A stretch of DNA of 64,000 bases from Patiria pectinifera (Eukaryota > Echinodermata > Asteroidea > Valvatida > Asterinidae): contig CM057144.1 of NCBI GenBank assembly GCA_029964075.1, forward strand, positions 11,183,281-11,247,280. The letters run 5' to 3'. The position numbers and the translations under genes were made by a program. A model generated the notes under the pieces. The model was not told where the DNA came from. It worked only from the letters and a program-made list of their open reading frames with translations, and made no database searches. This document shows positions 10,996-23,800 of the stretch, one piece after another; the stretch's first letter is position 1, and every line of letters starts with the position of its first letter.

Positions 10996-11819
10996 GGGCC
11001 GTACGAGAGCTACATGGTAATATCGGTTGAGAGGTTGTAGTACGTAAAACAGCTGACGCATCGCCCCTCGCGCAGCCGGCCGGAGTGACAAGATCGATTT
11101 GCATACCACGACATCACAGCCTAGGGCCCGGGGTCATGCTTCTTATGGCTGCCATCGACAGACATTGTACTCCAAAAAGATGCCTAAATTTCTCAAAAAA
11201 ATTGGAGCTATGATTACCTTATCATAACCCAGACAGCAAAAGCTGAGACACCTTACAATACAACTGTTACTGTATGTAGTGGTTGTGTGGCGAAAGGTAC
11301 ACTGCATTACCGTCACCACACAAAGGAAGGAAAAGACGTCGTGAAAACCTTTTTAATTTTAAATGAAAAAACTACGTTTAAATCAAACCTGTGACAAACC
11401 TTACAAATTCACTGAAGCTTTGGAAGGCATTCCTGCAATTCTCAGTGATGATTGACTTGCAATTGTGAGTGACTAGTGATTGTGTTAACAAAACTCGGCT
11501 GTTTACAAAACAAATCTGAGCTAGAATAGGTGAAAATATTATTAACCCTTACCCCCCAGTGCCCAGAGTGTACGAAAAATATTATTAAATTGAAGGTTTT
11601 ACAACTCGGTTTACAACAACAAAAATGAGATTACAGTACATTTATTACTACACATATCCTCGTCCAACATGTCCAAGTTAAAGGCACACATCCGCATTCC
11701 ATCCCGTTCCGGGTCCGTGACGTGAGTAACGAGCACGTTGTTTACAAAAACAGCGCCCTCTCCAGTTGTATCCAGTAATAACAACAGAGGGCGCTAGGTA
11801 AAGACGTCAGTTTTATCCT

Positions 11820-14800
11820 TAGTCTGGTTCCCCGACCTGACAATTTCCCCCGACGTCTACACGTCTTAAATTGTAGGTCAGGCAGCCTCCGTGGCTAAGG
11901 TAGCAGACCAGTAAATAAACTTCCATAGACCCCAATGGTAAATGCTCCCACTTCAAAAATTCGGGAAAAATACTCCCAACTCTCCAAGGTGTTCGAGACA
12001 CACATCAAATTAAAGCTTATTTCATCATCTTTCAATTTCTGTTCAATTTACGGGGGGTCAACTGATGACTTTTAGGAGAAATTTCCATCTGAAGACGATC
12101 ACCCCTGAAAATAGTCCTGAAGCCCATCGCCATTTTGAAAAACGATGCCTACACTCCATTGCAAAGTAGAGCGCTTTTAGGGTCCAAATTACATCAAAAT
12201 TACACAGAACTGCAAGCTCCAAGTCCTGTGCACGGTTTCCATCCATATTTTTAACAAACCCTCAAGTTCATGGCCCACAGCATGCTCAAATACCGAAGAT
12301 TTTGAGGGCATGCAAATCGTGATTTGGCCGGCGTAGGCAATTTCGGACCGATTTACTGGTCTGCACCCTATAGAGAAGCGAGGTTTTGAAAAATTTCTCC
12401 AAACCACTTGTACGGCACGAGGAAGGATAGATGACTCATATTTCATCAAAAAATTGCGAGAAAAAAAATCTCTGACTGCGATTTCTGGCCTGAAAACAAG
12501 CCCTCTGTTTGCGGCTACCTTACTGTAGGGCGCCCCCAACGGGCGTGAATTGAGTTTTTGCTCCTTCCGACCCCAAATTCCCCCCCCCCCCCCTGTTCGC
12601 TCGAAATTCCTGTGATCGGAGGACGGTCCATCGGCCCTATTCAGATTTTGGGCGCATTTGTTGCGGAACCGCCATTGGTGACCCCTTTTGAAACGCTGGC
12701 CCCCCCCAGGTTCCGCCCCCTGAACAAAAAACACTCCGCAAACATTTTGACAACAAACGGTGGAAGACGCCATTTTGAAACTACAGGTAGCAGACCAGTA
12801 AATAAACTTCCATAGACCCCAATGGTAAATGCTCCCACTTCAAAAATTCGGGAAAAATACTCCCAACTCTCCAAGGTGTTCGAGACACACATCAAATTAA
12901 AGCTTATTTCATCATCTTTCAATTTCTGTTCAATTTACGGGGGGTCAACTGATGACTTTTAGGAGAAATTTCCATCTGAAGACGATCACCCCTGAAAATA
13001 GTCCTGAAGCCCATCGCCATTTTGAAAAACGATGCCTACACTCCATTGCAAAGTAGAGCGCTTTTAGGGTCCAAATTACATCAAAATTACACAGAACTGC
13101 AAGCTCCAAGTCCTGTGCACGGTTTCCATCCATATTTTTAACAAACCCTCAAGTTCATGGCCCACAGCATGCTCAAATACCGAAGATTTTGAGGGCATGC
13201 AAATCGTGATTTGGCCGGCGTAGGCAATTTCGGACCGATTTACTGGTCTGCACCCTATAGAGAAGCGAGGTTTTGAAAAATTTCTCCAAACCACTTGTAC
13301 GGCACGAGGAAGGATAGATGACTCATATTTCATCAAAAAATTGCGAGAAAAAAAATCTCTGACTGCGATTTCTGGCCTGAAAACAAGCCCTCTGTTTGCG
13401 GCTACCTTACTGTAGGGCGCCCCCAACGGGCGTGAATTGATGTTTTGCTCCTTCCGACCCCAAATTTCCCCCTGTTCGCTCGAAATTCCTGTGATCGGAG
13501 GACGGTCCATCGGCCCTATTCAGATTTTGGGCGCATTTGTTGCGGAACCGCCATTGGTGACCCCTTTTGAAACGCTGCCCCCAGGTTCCGCCCCTGAAAA
13601 AACCACTCCGCAAACATTTTGACTACATACGGTGGAAGACGCCATTTTGAAACTACAGAGAAGCGAGGTTTTGAAAATTTCTCCAAACCACTTGTACGGC
13701 ACGAGGAAGGATAGATGACTCATATTTCATCAAAAATTGCGAGAAAAAAATCTCTGACTGCGATTTCTGGCCTGAAAACAAGCCCTCTGTTTGCGGCTAC
13801 CTTACTGTAGGGCGCCCCCAACGGGCGTGAATTGAGTTTTGCTCCTTCCGACCCCAAATTACCCCCTGTTCGCTCGAAATTCCTGTGATCGGAGGACGGT
13901 CCATCGGCCCTATTCAGATTTTGGGCGCATTTGTTGCGGAACCGCCATTGGTGACTTCCTTTGAAACGCTGCCCCCAGGTTCCGCCCCCTGAAAAAAACC
14001 ACTCCGCAAACATTTTGACAACAAACGGTGGAAGACGCCATTTTGAAACTACAGGTAGCAGACCAGTAAATAAACTTCCATAGACCCCAATGGTAAATGC
14101 TCCCACTTCAAAAATTCGGGAAAAATACTCACAACTCTCCAAGGTGTTCGAGACACACATCAAATTAAAGCTTATTTCATCATCTTTCAATTTCTGTTCA
14201 ATTTACGTGGGGTCAACTTTTAGGAGAAATTTCCATCTGAAGACGATCACCCCTGAAAATAGTCCTGAAGCCCATCGCCATTTTGAAAAACGATGCCTAC
14301 ACTCCATTGCAAAGTAGAGCGCTTTTAGGGTCCAAATTACATCAAAATTACACAGAACTGCAAGCTCCAAGTCCTGTGCACGGTTTCCATCCATATTTTT
14401 AACAAACCCTCAAGTTCATGGCCCACAGCATGCTCAAATACCGAAGATTTTGAGGGCATGCAAATCGTGATTTGGCCGGCGTAGGCAATTTCGGACCGAT
14501 TTACTGGTCTGCACCCTATAGAGAAGCGAGGTTTTGAAAAATTTCTCCAAACCACTTGTACGGCACGAGGAAGGATAGATGACTCATATTTCATCAAAAA
14601 ATTGCGAGAAAAAAATCTCTGACTGCGATTTCTGGCCTGAAAACAAGCCCTCTGTTTGCGGCTACCTTACTGTAGGGCGCCCCCAACGGGCGTGAATTGA
14701 GTTTTTGCTCCTTCCGACCCCAAATTACCCCCCCCCCCCCTGTTCGCTCGAAATTCCTGTGATCGGAGGACGGTCCATCGGCCCTATTCAGATTTTGGGC

Positions 14801-16877
14801 GCATTTGTTGCGGAACCGCCATTGGTGACCCCTTTTGAAACGCTGCCCCCAGGTTCCGCCCCCCTGTAAAAAAACCACTCCGCAAACATTTTGACAACAA
14901 ACGGTGGAAGACGCCATTTTGAAACTACAGGTAGCAGACCAGTAAATAAACTTCCATAGACCCCAATGGTAAATGCTCCCACTTCAAAAATTCGGGAAAA
15001 ATACTCCCAACTCTCCAAGGTGTTCGAGACACACATCAAATTAAAGCTTATTTCATCATCTTTCAATTTCTGTTCAATTTACGGGGTCAACTGATGACTT
15101 TTAGGAGAAATTTCCATCTGAAGACGATCACCCTGAAAATAGTCCTGAAGCCCATCGCCATTTTGAAAAACGATGCCTACACTCCATTGCAAAGTAGAGC
15201 GCTTTTAGGGTCCAAATTACATCAAAATTACACAGAACTGCAAGCTCCAAGTCCTGTGCACGGTTTCCATCCATATTTTTAACAAACCCTCAAGTTCATG
15301 GCCCACAGCATGCTCAAATACCGAAGATTTTGAGGGCATGCAAATCGTGATTTGGCCGGCGTAGGCAATTTCGGACCGATTTACTGGTCTGCACCCTATA
15401 GAGAAGCGAGGTTTTGAAAAATTTCTCCAAACCACTTGTACGGCACGAGGAAGGATAGATGACTCATATTTCATCAAAAATTGCGAGAAAAAATCTCTGA
15501 CTGCGATTTCTGACCTGAAAAAAAGCCGTCTGTTTGCGGCTACCTTACTGTAGGGTGCCCCCAACGGGCGTGAATTGAGTTTTTGCTCCTTCCGACCCCA
15601 AATTACCCCTGTTCGCTCGAAATTCCTGTGATCGGAGGACGGTCCATCGGCCCTATTCAGATTTTGGGCGCATTTGTTGCGGAACCGCCATTGGTGAGCC
15701 CTTTGAAACGCTGCCCCCAGGTTCCGCCCCTGAAAAAAAAAACCACTCCGCAAACATTTTGACAACAAACGGTGGAAGACGCCATTTTGAAACTACAGGT
15801 AGCAGACCAGTAAATAAACTTCCATAGACCCCAATGGTAAATGCTCCCACTTCAAAAATTCGGGAAAAATACTCCCAACTCTCCAAGGTGTTCGAGACAC
15901 ACATCAAATTAAAGCTTATTTCATCATCTTTCAATTTCTGTTCAATTTACGGGGGGTCAACTGATGACTTTTAGGAGAAATTTCCATCTGAAGACGATCA
16001 CCCCTGAAAATAGTCCTGAAGCCCATCGCCATTTTGAAAAACGATGCCTACACTCCATTGCAAAGTAGAGCGCTTTTAGGGTCCAAATTACATCAAAATT
16101 ACACAGAACTGCAAGCTCCAAGTCCTGTGCACGGTTTCCATCCATATTTTTAACAAACCCTCAAGTTCATGGCCCACAGCATGCTCAAATACCGAAGATT
16201 TTGAGGGCATGCAAATCGTGATTTGGCCGGCGTAGGCAATTTCGGACCGATTTACTGGTCTGCACCCCTAAAAATAAACATGACGGCATTAATGGCCCTT
16301 TTTCAAAGCGCGGCTTCGTTTCCGAATTCGCTTTATCACTTGTAGCTTTTAATGTTCTGATCAAATTTTTAAATAAATCACTTGCTTCGTAATATCATAT
16401 AATTATAATAATACAGTTTGATGTTTTCGTAAGATAACATTGAGTAATGTTGATCTGGAATCTTCAAAATTACGGAACCAAATAGCACTGTTAGCAGGCG
16501 GAGCCGAATGAAGACCGAGTTTTGGAAAATCTCGGTAACGGTCGTCAAATTCAAAATTGTACATGACGCAGCAAAAAGTTCGGCCGTACGATCCGAGTAT
16601 ATTTGATGCACAAAATCGTCGTTGAATTTCAAGTTTTCTAAATGAAAACAATGAATATAGCAGTTAATTAACCCTATATTATATACTCGGAAATACTCGG
16701 GCGCTATCCGATTGTCGACGAAACGACTTCGGCAAACTTCGGAAATTTTCGGAAAAAGGAGGAATTCCTCCCGTTTTAGTCACGTGACGTAAATTGTAAT
16801 ACATTGTATTACCGGAGGCTACCGGACCTAAGATTCATCAGGAATAGTCGGAATCTTTTGGTCTGGGAACCAGACTA
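11820..16877. mobile_element. 5-kb non-autonomous element carrying a MITE array; present only in copy A
   Basis: Starts TAGTCTGGTTCCCCGACC and ends GGTCTGGGAACCAGACTA, flanked by 9-bp direct repeats TTTTATCCT (11811-11819, 16878-16886). Copy B has the undisturbed site with a single TTTTATCCT (about 34137-34145). The interior is an array of five 469-bp MITE copies and five ~400-bp spacers (11900-16266) followed by about 600 bp of unique DNA (16267-16877). Repeated 60-190-codon open stretches occur in every unit on the minus strand but are repeat-derived, with no recognisable domain. No transposase. Confidence 0.93.
11900..16266. repeat. Tandem array: five MITEs alternating with spacers
   Basis: MITE copies: 11900-12367, 12787-13254, 14055-14515, 14931-15395, 15799-16266. 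Spacers begin TATAGAGAAGCGAGG and end GAAACTACAG; two spacers lie directly against each other at 13653-13658 with no MITE between. Repeat period is about 865-890 bp. Spacers vary mainly in C-tract length and small indels. Confidence 0.93.
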
Positions 16878-17622
16878 TTTTATCCTTTGCCCAAGTTTGC
16901 GGATAACTTGTTTTCTTTTTCCACGCATCTTGTTTTGATTTTTTTATAAGAGAAAAGTCTTTCAGTTCCAATGCAAATTACACAGAGCCGCCGCAATATT
17001 TTTGTGCAAAAAACAAAAAAACAATTTGCGATCCACGATGTAGAAAGTAAAACAAACAAATACAATTTAACAACACGTACAAGACAAAATTTGGGATCTG
17101 CTAAAATTGATTAATTAACAAGAGACAAGAAAAAGGCATGCCTTGAACGAGCTGAGCCTCCTCTCCGTTTAGGATTTTACAGGCTTAGGCCTACTCGGTG
17201 ATTCGGGGAGTTGGTCAGTTAGCGACTCAGTCAGTCAGTGAGACAGTCGGACTGTCTGTCTCCCCGAAGGGTGCAATCAAGTGAATAATTTCACATAGGT
17301 ACAAATCCCCATACCTCAAAATCCTTTTTAAAATACTCAGAGCTCTCACAGTTGTTCAAGCTAGCTGCACAGAAAAATGATGAAAATCAACCTTTCAATT
17401 TTTGGTGGGCCTTTTTGAGAGAAATTCTCAGCCACCCAAAGAAGAACGAATTATATTTCCCAAACTAGAAAAGCGTCCGGCCATTTTGTAAAAGAATCCC
17501 TCCACAAAATAGCGCCACTTTCGGACCCAATTGCATCCGAAATGCTCAGAACAGGTAGAGGTGAGCTTGCATGATAACTATGTCTTCAATCCCCCAATTC
17601 AATGGCTCTAAGAACTCTCTAG

Positions 17623-18091
17623 GGTGCAGACCAGTAAATCGGTCCGAAATTGCCTGCGCCGGCCAAATCACGATTTGCATGCCCTCAAAATCTTCGGTAT
17701 TTGAGCATGCTGTGGGCCATGAACTTGAGGGTTTGTAAAAAATATGGGTGGAAACCGTGCACAGGACTTGGAGCTTGCAGTTCTGTGTAATTTTGATGTA
17801 ATTTGGACCCTAAAAGCGCTCTACTTTGCAATGGAGTGTAGGCATCGTTTTTCAAAATGGCGATGGGCTTCAGGACTATGTTCAGGGGTGATCATCTTCA
17901 GATGGAAATTTCTCCTAAAAGTCATCAGTTGACCCCCCAAAAATTGAAAAGAAAATTAAAGATGATGAAATAAGCTTTAATTTGATGTGTGTCTCGAACA
18001 CCTTGGAGAGTTGTGAGTATTTTTCCCGAATTTTTGAAGTGGGAGCATTTACCATTGGGGTCAATGGAAGTTTATTTACTGGTCTGCTACC
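17623..18091. mobile_element. 469-bp MITE, single copy, present only in copy A
   Basis: Ends GGTGCAGACCAGTAAAT and (complement) GGTAGCAGACCAGTAAAT; flanked by CTCTAG (17617-17622, 18092-18097). In copy B (about 34873-34885) the site holds one CTCTAG. It is the same element as the array units of 11900-16266, in the opposite orientation. Confidence 0.92.
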
Positions 18092-18097
18092 CTCTAG

Positions 18098-20842
18098 TCT
18101 AATAATTTAACAGGCCTAATGTAGGCCTACTACTAGCGGCACCCGCTAGCTGGTCAGTGCGCCCTCAATTGAAGTATTTTTTAGAAGGGGTTTATTTTAC
18201 AGTCAGGTTTCGAAATGCATATTCATGTCGTACGAATTCAGCAGTTTTGCCACATTTTTCGTCATGAACGTTATGTTTTGCGAGACGTTTCGGAGTGTTT
18301 TCATAGAGATAAATGTTGTAATATTTAACTAGTCAAAGTTTGAAAGAAACAAACTTGCTAAAAAAGCAAAACAATACAAAGAAATCGTTCTTTTATTCTC
18401 ATGCCAACTGTAACTTCAGCGGACAGTGAATTCGGGGCATATCGGCCATGGAGCTATATGATATAACTGAGCCTGTCCATAAACCGTCGCATTCTGTCTT
18501 CCCGCACATCGGCCTTTTAAACACACACAAAAAGGGACACACAGACATCAGACAGACATCAGACAAGCACCCCGACCGACAGACAGACAGCGTAGGATCT
18601 TTCAATATAGGATAGCAAACATTCATGAGCTAGGCGGACGGATTTTTGGCCTATATATATACTTGGTGTCATCCTGAAGGATTATTGCCCTTCGGGTCCA
18701 ACTAAAATATAAGTTTGACACAGACGTATATAGTGTTTGGGTTTGATACAAGGGGCGGTTTGTTCGTGATACGGCACTTTTCAACCAAAGAACGCGCATT
18801 ACCAGACGAACAATCCTTGCCTGCGATACAGGCTGGCACAGGTGACAATGCACTGCCGGGACACAGAGAAAACTGGTGACTGAAAATATAGTGCCGGAGA
18901 AAAGAAAAGCGTCACACTATAACGATTCAAAAAGTTGCCGGCATACCGATGTGACGGGCTATCAATCATAGTTTACAGAGACAGCCAGATTGGAATTCGG
19001 TGCACTTCATCGGATGAGCGATTTTTCATCAACAGAGGACGGCCTGTTCTCACTGGTGTAACTCCTCTGTTGGTTTAATACGGACACTGTCTGGAAAGGT
19101 GAAGCGAGCTTCTGATCCGAACTGCCAACAAAACGAGTTTTGGAGCCAGCAAAAGGGGTAGGCAGGTGCATATTAAAGCAACTGCTGGCAGCCCTAGACG
19201 AGCAGTGCAAGTGCGGAAACATGCCACCAGATTTCCAGCTGGCAAGCCAGCCTGCAAACCGACAGACTGATCGACTGACCGACTGAGCAGCCAATTAACA
19301 AGCATCCCGACGAACGAACAAACTGACCAACCAACAAACCAACCATCCATGTCTTACGAATTAAAAATGCATAAACCGGACTAGACAAAACAAACAACAG
19401 GCACGGACAGACAGACAGCAAGGTGATAAAAAGAGCAGACAAACTATTCAACATAAATGACTCCTATCTACATGTAGACATACTAGACCTTATAAGGACA
19501 AACACTCATTCATGCACAGAGACAGACGTGTTATTCTCTTGTAAAGTCACAAAAGCGCAAACCAAAATAATCTGTTAGAAGTACGGCTTGTGTTACAACT
19601 TTCCAGCCATGATTCACCCCCAAATTGCCCATTTCACTGCATATAGCACTTCTCAAGGTGCGTTGAAGTGTTTAGATGAGTCTCGCGACCTCGCGTTCGA
19701 TGAGACGCTTTTGAACGATGTCGATTTGGGGATCCAGCGAGACGAAATGACCTTCTGAAGAAAAAAAAACACAAGAAGGAAAACCTCTCCTTGGTTTCGC
19801 GTGCTCGCGAGTTAAACCACGTATAGGCAATTATCTCTACCACGGGAATGAAATAATCACGACAAAACCTATTATGAATCGGCGCACTCGCTGTGACGAA
19901 CGGTGCACTTTTTCGAAGGGAAAAAATGGGATCATTATTATCGGCAGGAATGTGGAACACAGCTTTACTGTGTCTCGTTATCAATGGTTTTTGAAAAGCT
20001 AGATTCCAGGGAATAAAACTCGGCCACGTCACCCGCGATGGAGCATATCTAATTTTACAGTGTCCCTAGAAAAAAAGGAATAGAAAGAACGAAAATAAAT
20101 TTCAATTTCTAGTCGCAGATTTTTCCATGTCCGTGCCGGGGAGGTATTTTTGTTCCTAAATTTGATTCATTTCTACATCTAAAGCATACTGTGTAACAGC
20201 TGGGGTTTTTTTAAGGGGGATGCATGAAATTGCAATGTTGTTGTTTTTCGGGGGGGGGGGAGAATTAGAGTCTAAAATACTGAAAGAGAATTACTTGGGT
20301 GAAAAAAAGAAGCGTTTGCAACGAATGAGGACAGATAGAGAAACAGGAGTTTTAAGTTGTGTGGCCCATCAGCACCCACAAATACCTCTTTTTACTTTTG
20401 GTCCATTATGATTTATGATCTTTCAGAAAAGGTTGTCAGTTTTGTCTGCCGCGGGCAATCCTCCAAGTTATTTGAATTTTCTATGCCTTTTTGTTAACTC
20501 GTTCTTATTCGATTGTCGTGGAAAGTCCTTCGCTTGCAAATAAAGAATTGTTTCTTTTGAAGCGGCCGTGTAAGTTACTCTTTTTTTATTTCAGATGAGA
20601 TCTCTCAAAACAGTGGTACAAATGAACAACACTTAGCTTGTATTTATTTGAGCTATATACAAGTAACAAAAAACGCGGCACGCCACATTTCTGTTACGCC
20701 GCGTTGGCGAGGCCAGGACAAATCTTCCGCCGTTAGGAGCTCCGTCACCCCCATACCTCGTTAGTCCACAACTCGGTACAAGGCCGGGTGGCATTTTTTG
20801 GCTCGCACTGTCGCTCAAACATTGAACATCGAAATGTGCACC
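18098..20842. other. Upstream region of the zinc-finger gene, no other gene seen
   Basis: Contains CAGACAGACATCAG microsatellite-like DNA (18540-18600), GACTGACCGACTGAGC and ACCAACCAACAAACC low-complexity stretches (19255-19350), and a G tract (20250-20260). Open stretches are low-complexity translations. The first bases of the zinc-finger transcript are probably near 20600-20842. Copy B equivalent: 34890-37619. Confidence 0.6.
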
Positions 20843-20879
20843 ATGGCTGAAAAATCAGCAACAACATATGCTCACCCAG
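20843..20879 (+). CDS. Zinc-finger gene, coding exon 1
   Basis: Only 37 coding bases: MAEKSATTYAHP plus one base. Chosen because the start context is strong, the donor CCCAGGTAAGA is near-consensus, and its phase (1) is exactly what the next exon needs to open the reading frame DFCNSPIDYS. The exon is the same in the second copy (37620-37656). Confidence 0.7.
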
Positions 20880-23800
20880 GTAAGACAACTTTCTTTTTTT
20901 ATATACTGAAATATAGTTTTTAAAGCGAGTTTTCGCAGCAGAGGCGAAGGAAAGACACTGTTTCCATGAAAACCTGCTGTAAGCATATTTCCTCTCTGAC
21001 AGATATAAGCAGACAAAAAGTCACTGCTATGGGCTGGATAAGCTGCTTCTTAGCACGTCGATAATCAGTTAGCAGAACTGATGGAGATAGCAACTAGTAT
21101 AGTCTAGTCCCACTACAGGGTGAGTAAAAAAAACGAAACCCACATGTCGGGACCATTGTTTTAGTGAAGTTCTAAATGTAGCACTATCAAAATCTAGGAT
21201 ATGAAAGCTCAATTCATAAGCTTTCTTAAAGTACAAGAAATCATTTAAATCACTCATGTACTTTTCAAGTTACGGACTTTTAAACACAAGCACCGTTTTA
21301 AATTCTGTCCACGGATCACAAAAAGGTAAGTGTTCTTTCAGCAAAACGAAAACAAATCACATAGGGATGTGTGTGAATTGTTCTCGTTTTGCTGGACGCA
21401 CACCTTTTTTTTGTGATCCGTGGACAGAACTTTAAAACGGTAGTATAGTGTTTAAAATTCCGTAACTTGAAAAGTACATAAGTGACTTGAATGATTTTTG
21501 TACTAAAAGAAAGCTTACGAATTGGGCTTTTATATCCTAGACTTTTAAAGTGCTACATGTAGAACTTCACTGAATTAATAGTCCTAACATTTGGGTTTCG
21601 GGTTTTTCTTTGACTCACCCTGTATAGTCTAGTCCAATAGTCATCTTCAATACATAAATGCAACTTGTACAGGGGTATATAGGCAAGAAGAACGTGACCT
21701 GGATTGTTGATTTGTTTCATAAAAGGCAATCAAATTCCCTGCACCAATTAAAGAAGTTTGTATTAAAAGAGCATGTTTTTTAATAGTCCACTCGTCTAAA
21801 AAAAAAAACCCAAAGAATAACTGAACTCGATCCATGCCATCAGAAGTTATACATGTTTTACTAAAAGAAGCTATTGTTATAGCTGTCCATGGAATGCCAT
21901 TGGAAGCTCTACACACAGTCATTCAAATACAAATAACCTTTTAATCATTTGAGTCAAGACTGAAACATTAGTTCTACTGTCAGATTCTGTGTTTTGAATA
22001 TGAGGCACAAGTCAACTCTATTGTTTTCTTCTGAAATATTGATGGCGATTTTTGTCTGTTTTCCTTTGCAAGTTTTCGTTTATTCATGGAGGTGGGAAAA
22101 CGTCCATGTTTCACTGTATTTAATGTGTATTCATCGGTTCGTAGAACGGTAAACGATCCAGGGGCGGATCTAAGAATTTTTGCAGGGGGTGTCAGGCCTG
22201 TTATATTTGTTTTATGTCTGATTGTTGCGGACAGGCGGACAGAATATGTAATTATTATTACTACAAATGTTATTTTTGTGTGTGTCACGGCGGGGCGGGG
22301 GGGGGGGGGTGGGATCCGCGCCTTCGATCAGTGTCGGACGGCTGAATTTTGTGATCAGATTTTCAAATTAAAAGTAGACAAACTTAGGAAAAGAGTATGC
22401 AAATTACGTGAAATTTTCACGGTTAATAATCAATAACATATTCTTTTGTGAAATGGAGCGAGCCACATATTTTATAAAAAAAAAATATTTGTATTTTCTA
22501 ATTCGGTCTCTTTCTTTTTGACTCACCCTGTAGCATCATTCTATATTGGTATGCTCAGCTGTAAACTTTTTATAGTGCCCCAAATGAAGCAAATCCAAAC
22601 CAATAATCAAAACAATGTGTGAGATCTATATATATATATGCTTTAAAATATCTTTTGGGAAATCAAAATGAATATATTGACGATGCCTGATTTTTATTCA
22701 GGACTAGAAAATAAGGATGCAAATCCATTTAGGAGCACAGAAAACACTTAACTAAAGTAAAATACGTACAAGTTGGAACGCGCACAGACGTCACATGATA
22801 CTTTATCGACCAGTCGCAGACACTAGACGACACCATGCTTAATGACATAGAAACATCCGTGCGACGATCTTTAAATGCTTGCGACTTGTCTGTGATTCCT
22901 TATAGTGTTTTAACTGTACCCAACAAATCTTTAGAAATAAGTAGGACAAAAAGGCCATCTGTTTATTGTTCCCATCTTCTTTTGAAAAATATAATAGCAT
23001 ACAAAGATAGCTCTTTACTAAGCGACAGAAGAATATTATGTAGGGCAAAGTATTGTTAACAATGAGTTCACTGTTGGTAGTGACGCAAACACAATGTCGG
23101 TGCTGTGAGAAATTTCTGAAAAGATTTACCCCCAAAGTACAGACTGAAGCTCTTCTGTCTGCCGAAAAAAATTGCCCATTATTGCTTCTTTTTCAATAAT
23201 TCTGTTTCTCGGGCAAATAACCCCAAACGTCAAATTTGGCGGAGATATTTCACTTTACAATTTTTTGGGGGGAATAAAATATGGACACCCCAACAAAACC
23301 CATCAGTTTAAGCTACATGGTGCTACAGTAAATGGAGTAAAAAAATAACCACGATATTCTATGAGTTTTCTTTTAATTTTTTGTATCAAGAAGACTCTGC
23401 GGTAAAACTGCCGGATTAATAATCAACGTTTCTATCACTGTGCTTTGATCGTCTTCGTGATCATCCTTCTTAGAAAATAAAAAGAGCTCATAAGTAAGGT
23501 GTAGAACTTGTCATGCAGACAACATCAAAGTGGCTTGATTAATGACGTAAGCTTAAACTATTATTTATTTTGAATACTTTTTCTTGTGGAATAGCGGCTA
23601 GCAGACAGCTTGCATAAAGTTCACCTCACCGTCAAGCTCATTGACAAACACACTTCCACTTCTTTCCCTCAGACTTTTGCAATTCTCCCATCGACTACTC
23701 GATCCCATCTTACTCCTACGTTGAGGAAGAATCCCTGTCTCCGATCAAGAACCGAGCGAGAAGTTGGTCCGAGGACGCCGAGGATCTCCGCGTGGATCGC

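Noticed and set aside
11748-11800. AGCGCCCTCT / AGAGGGCGCT inverted repeat as a terminator or regulatory hairpin
   Set aside because: Such 10-bp GAGGGCGCT motifs recur in this DNA (also near 25457 and 25547) and look like repeat remnants; no regulatory evidence.
12189-15768. Repeated minus-strand open frames of 140-194 codons in the MITE array
   Set aside because: They recur because the DNA repeats, are broken by indels and C-tract differences between units, and show no protein domain.
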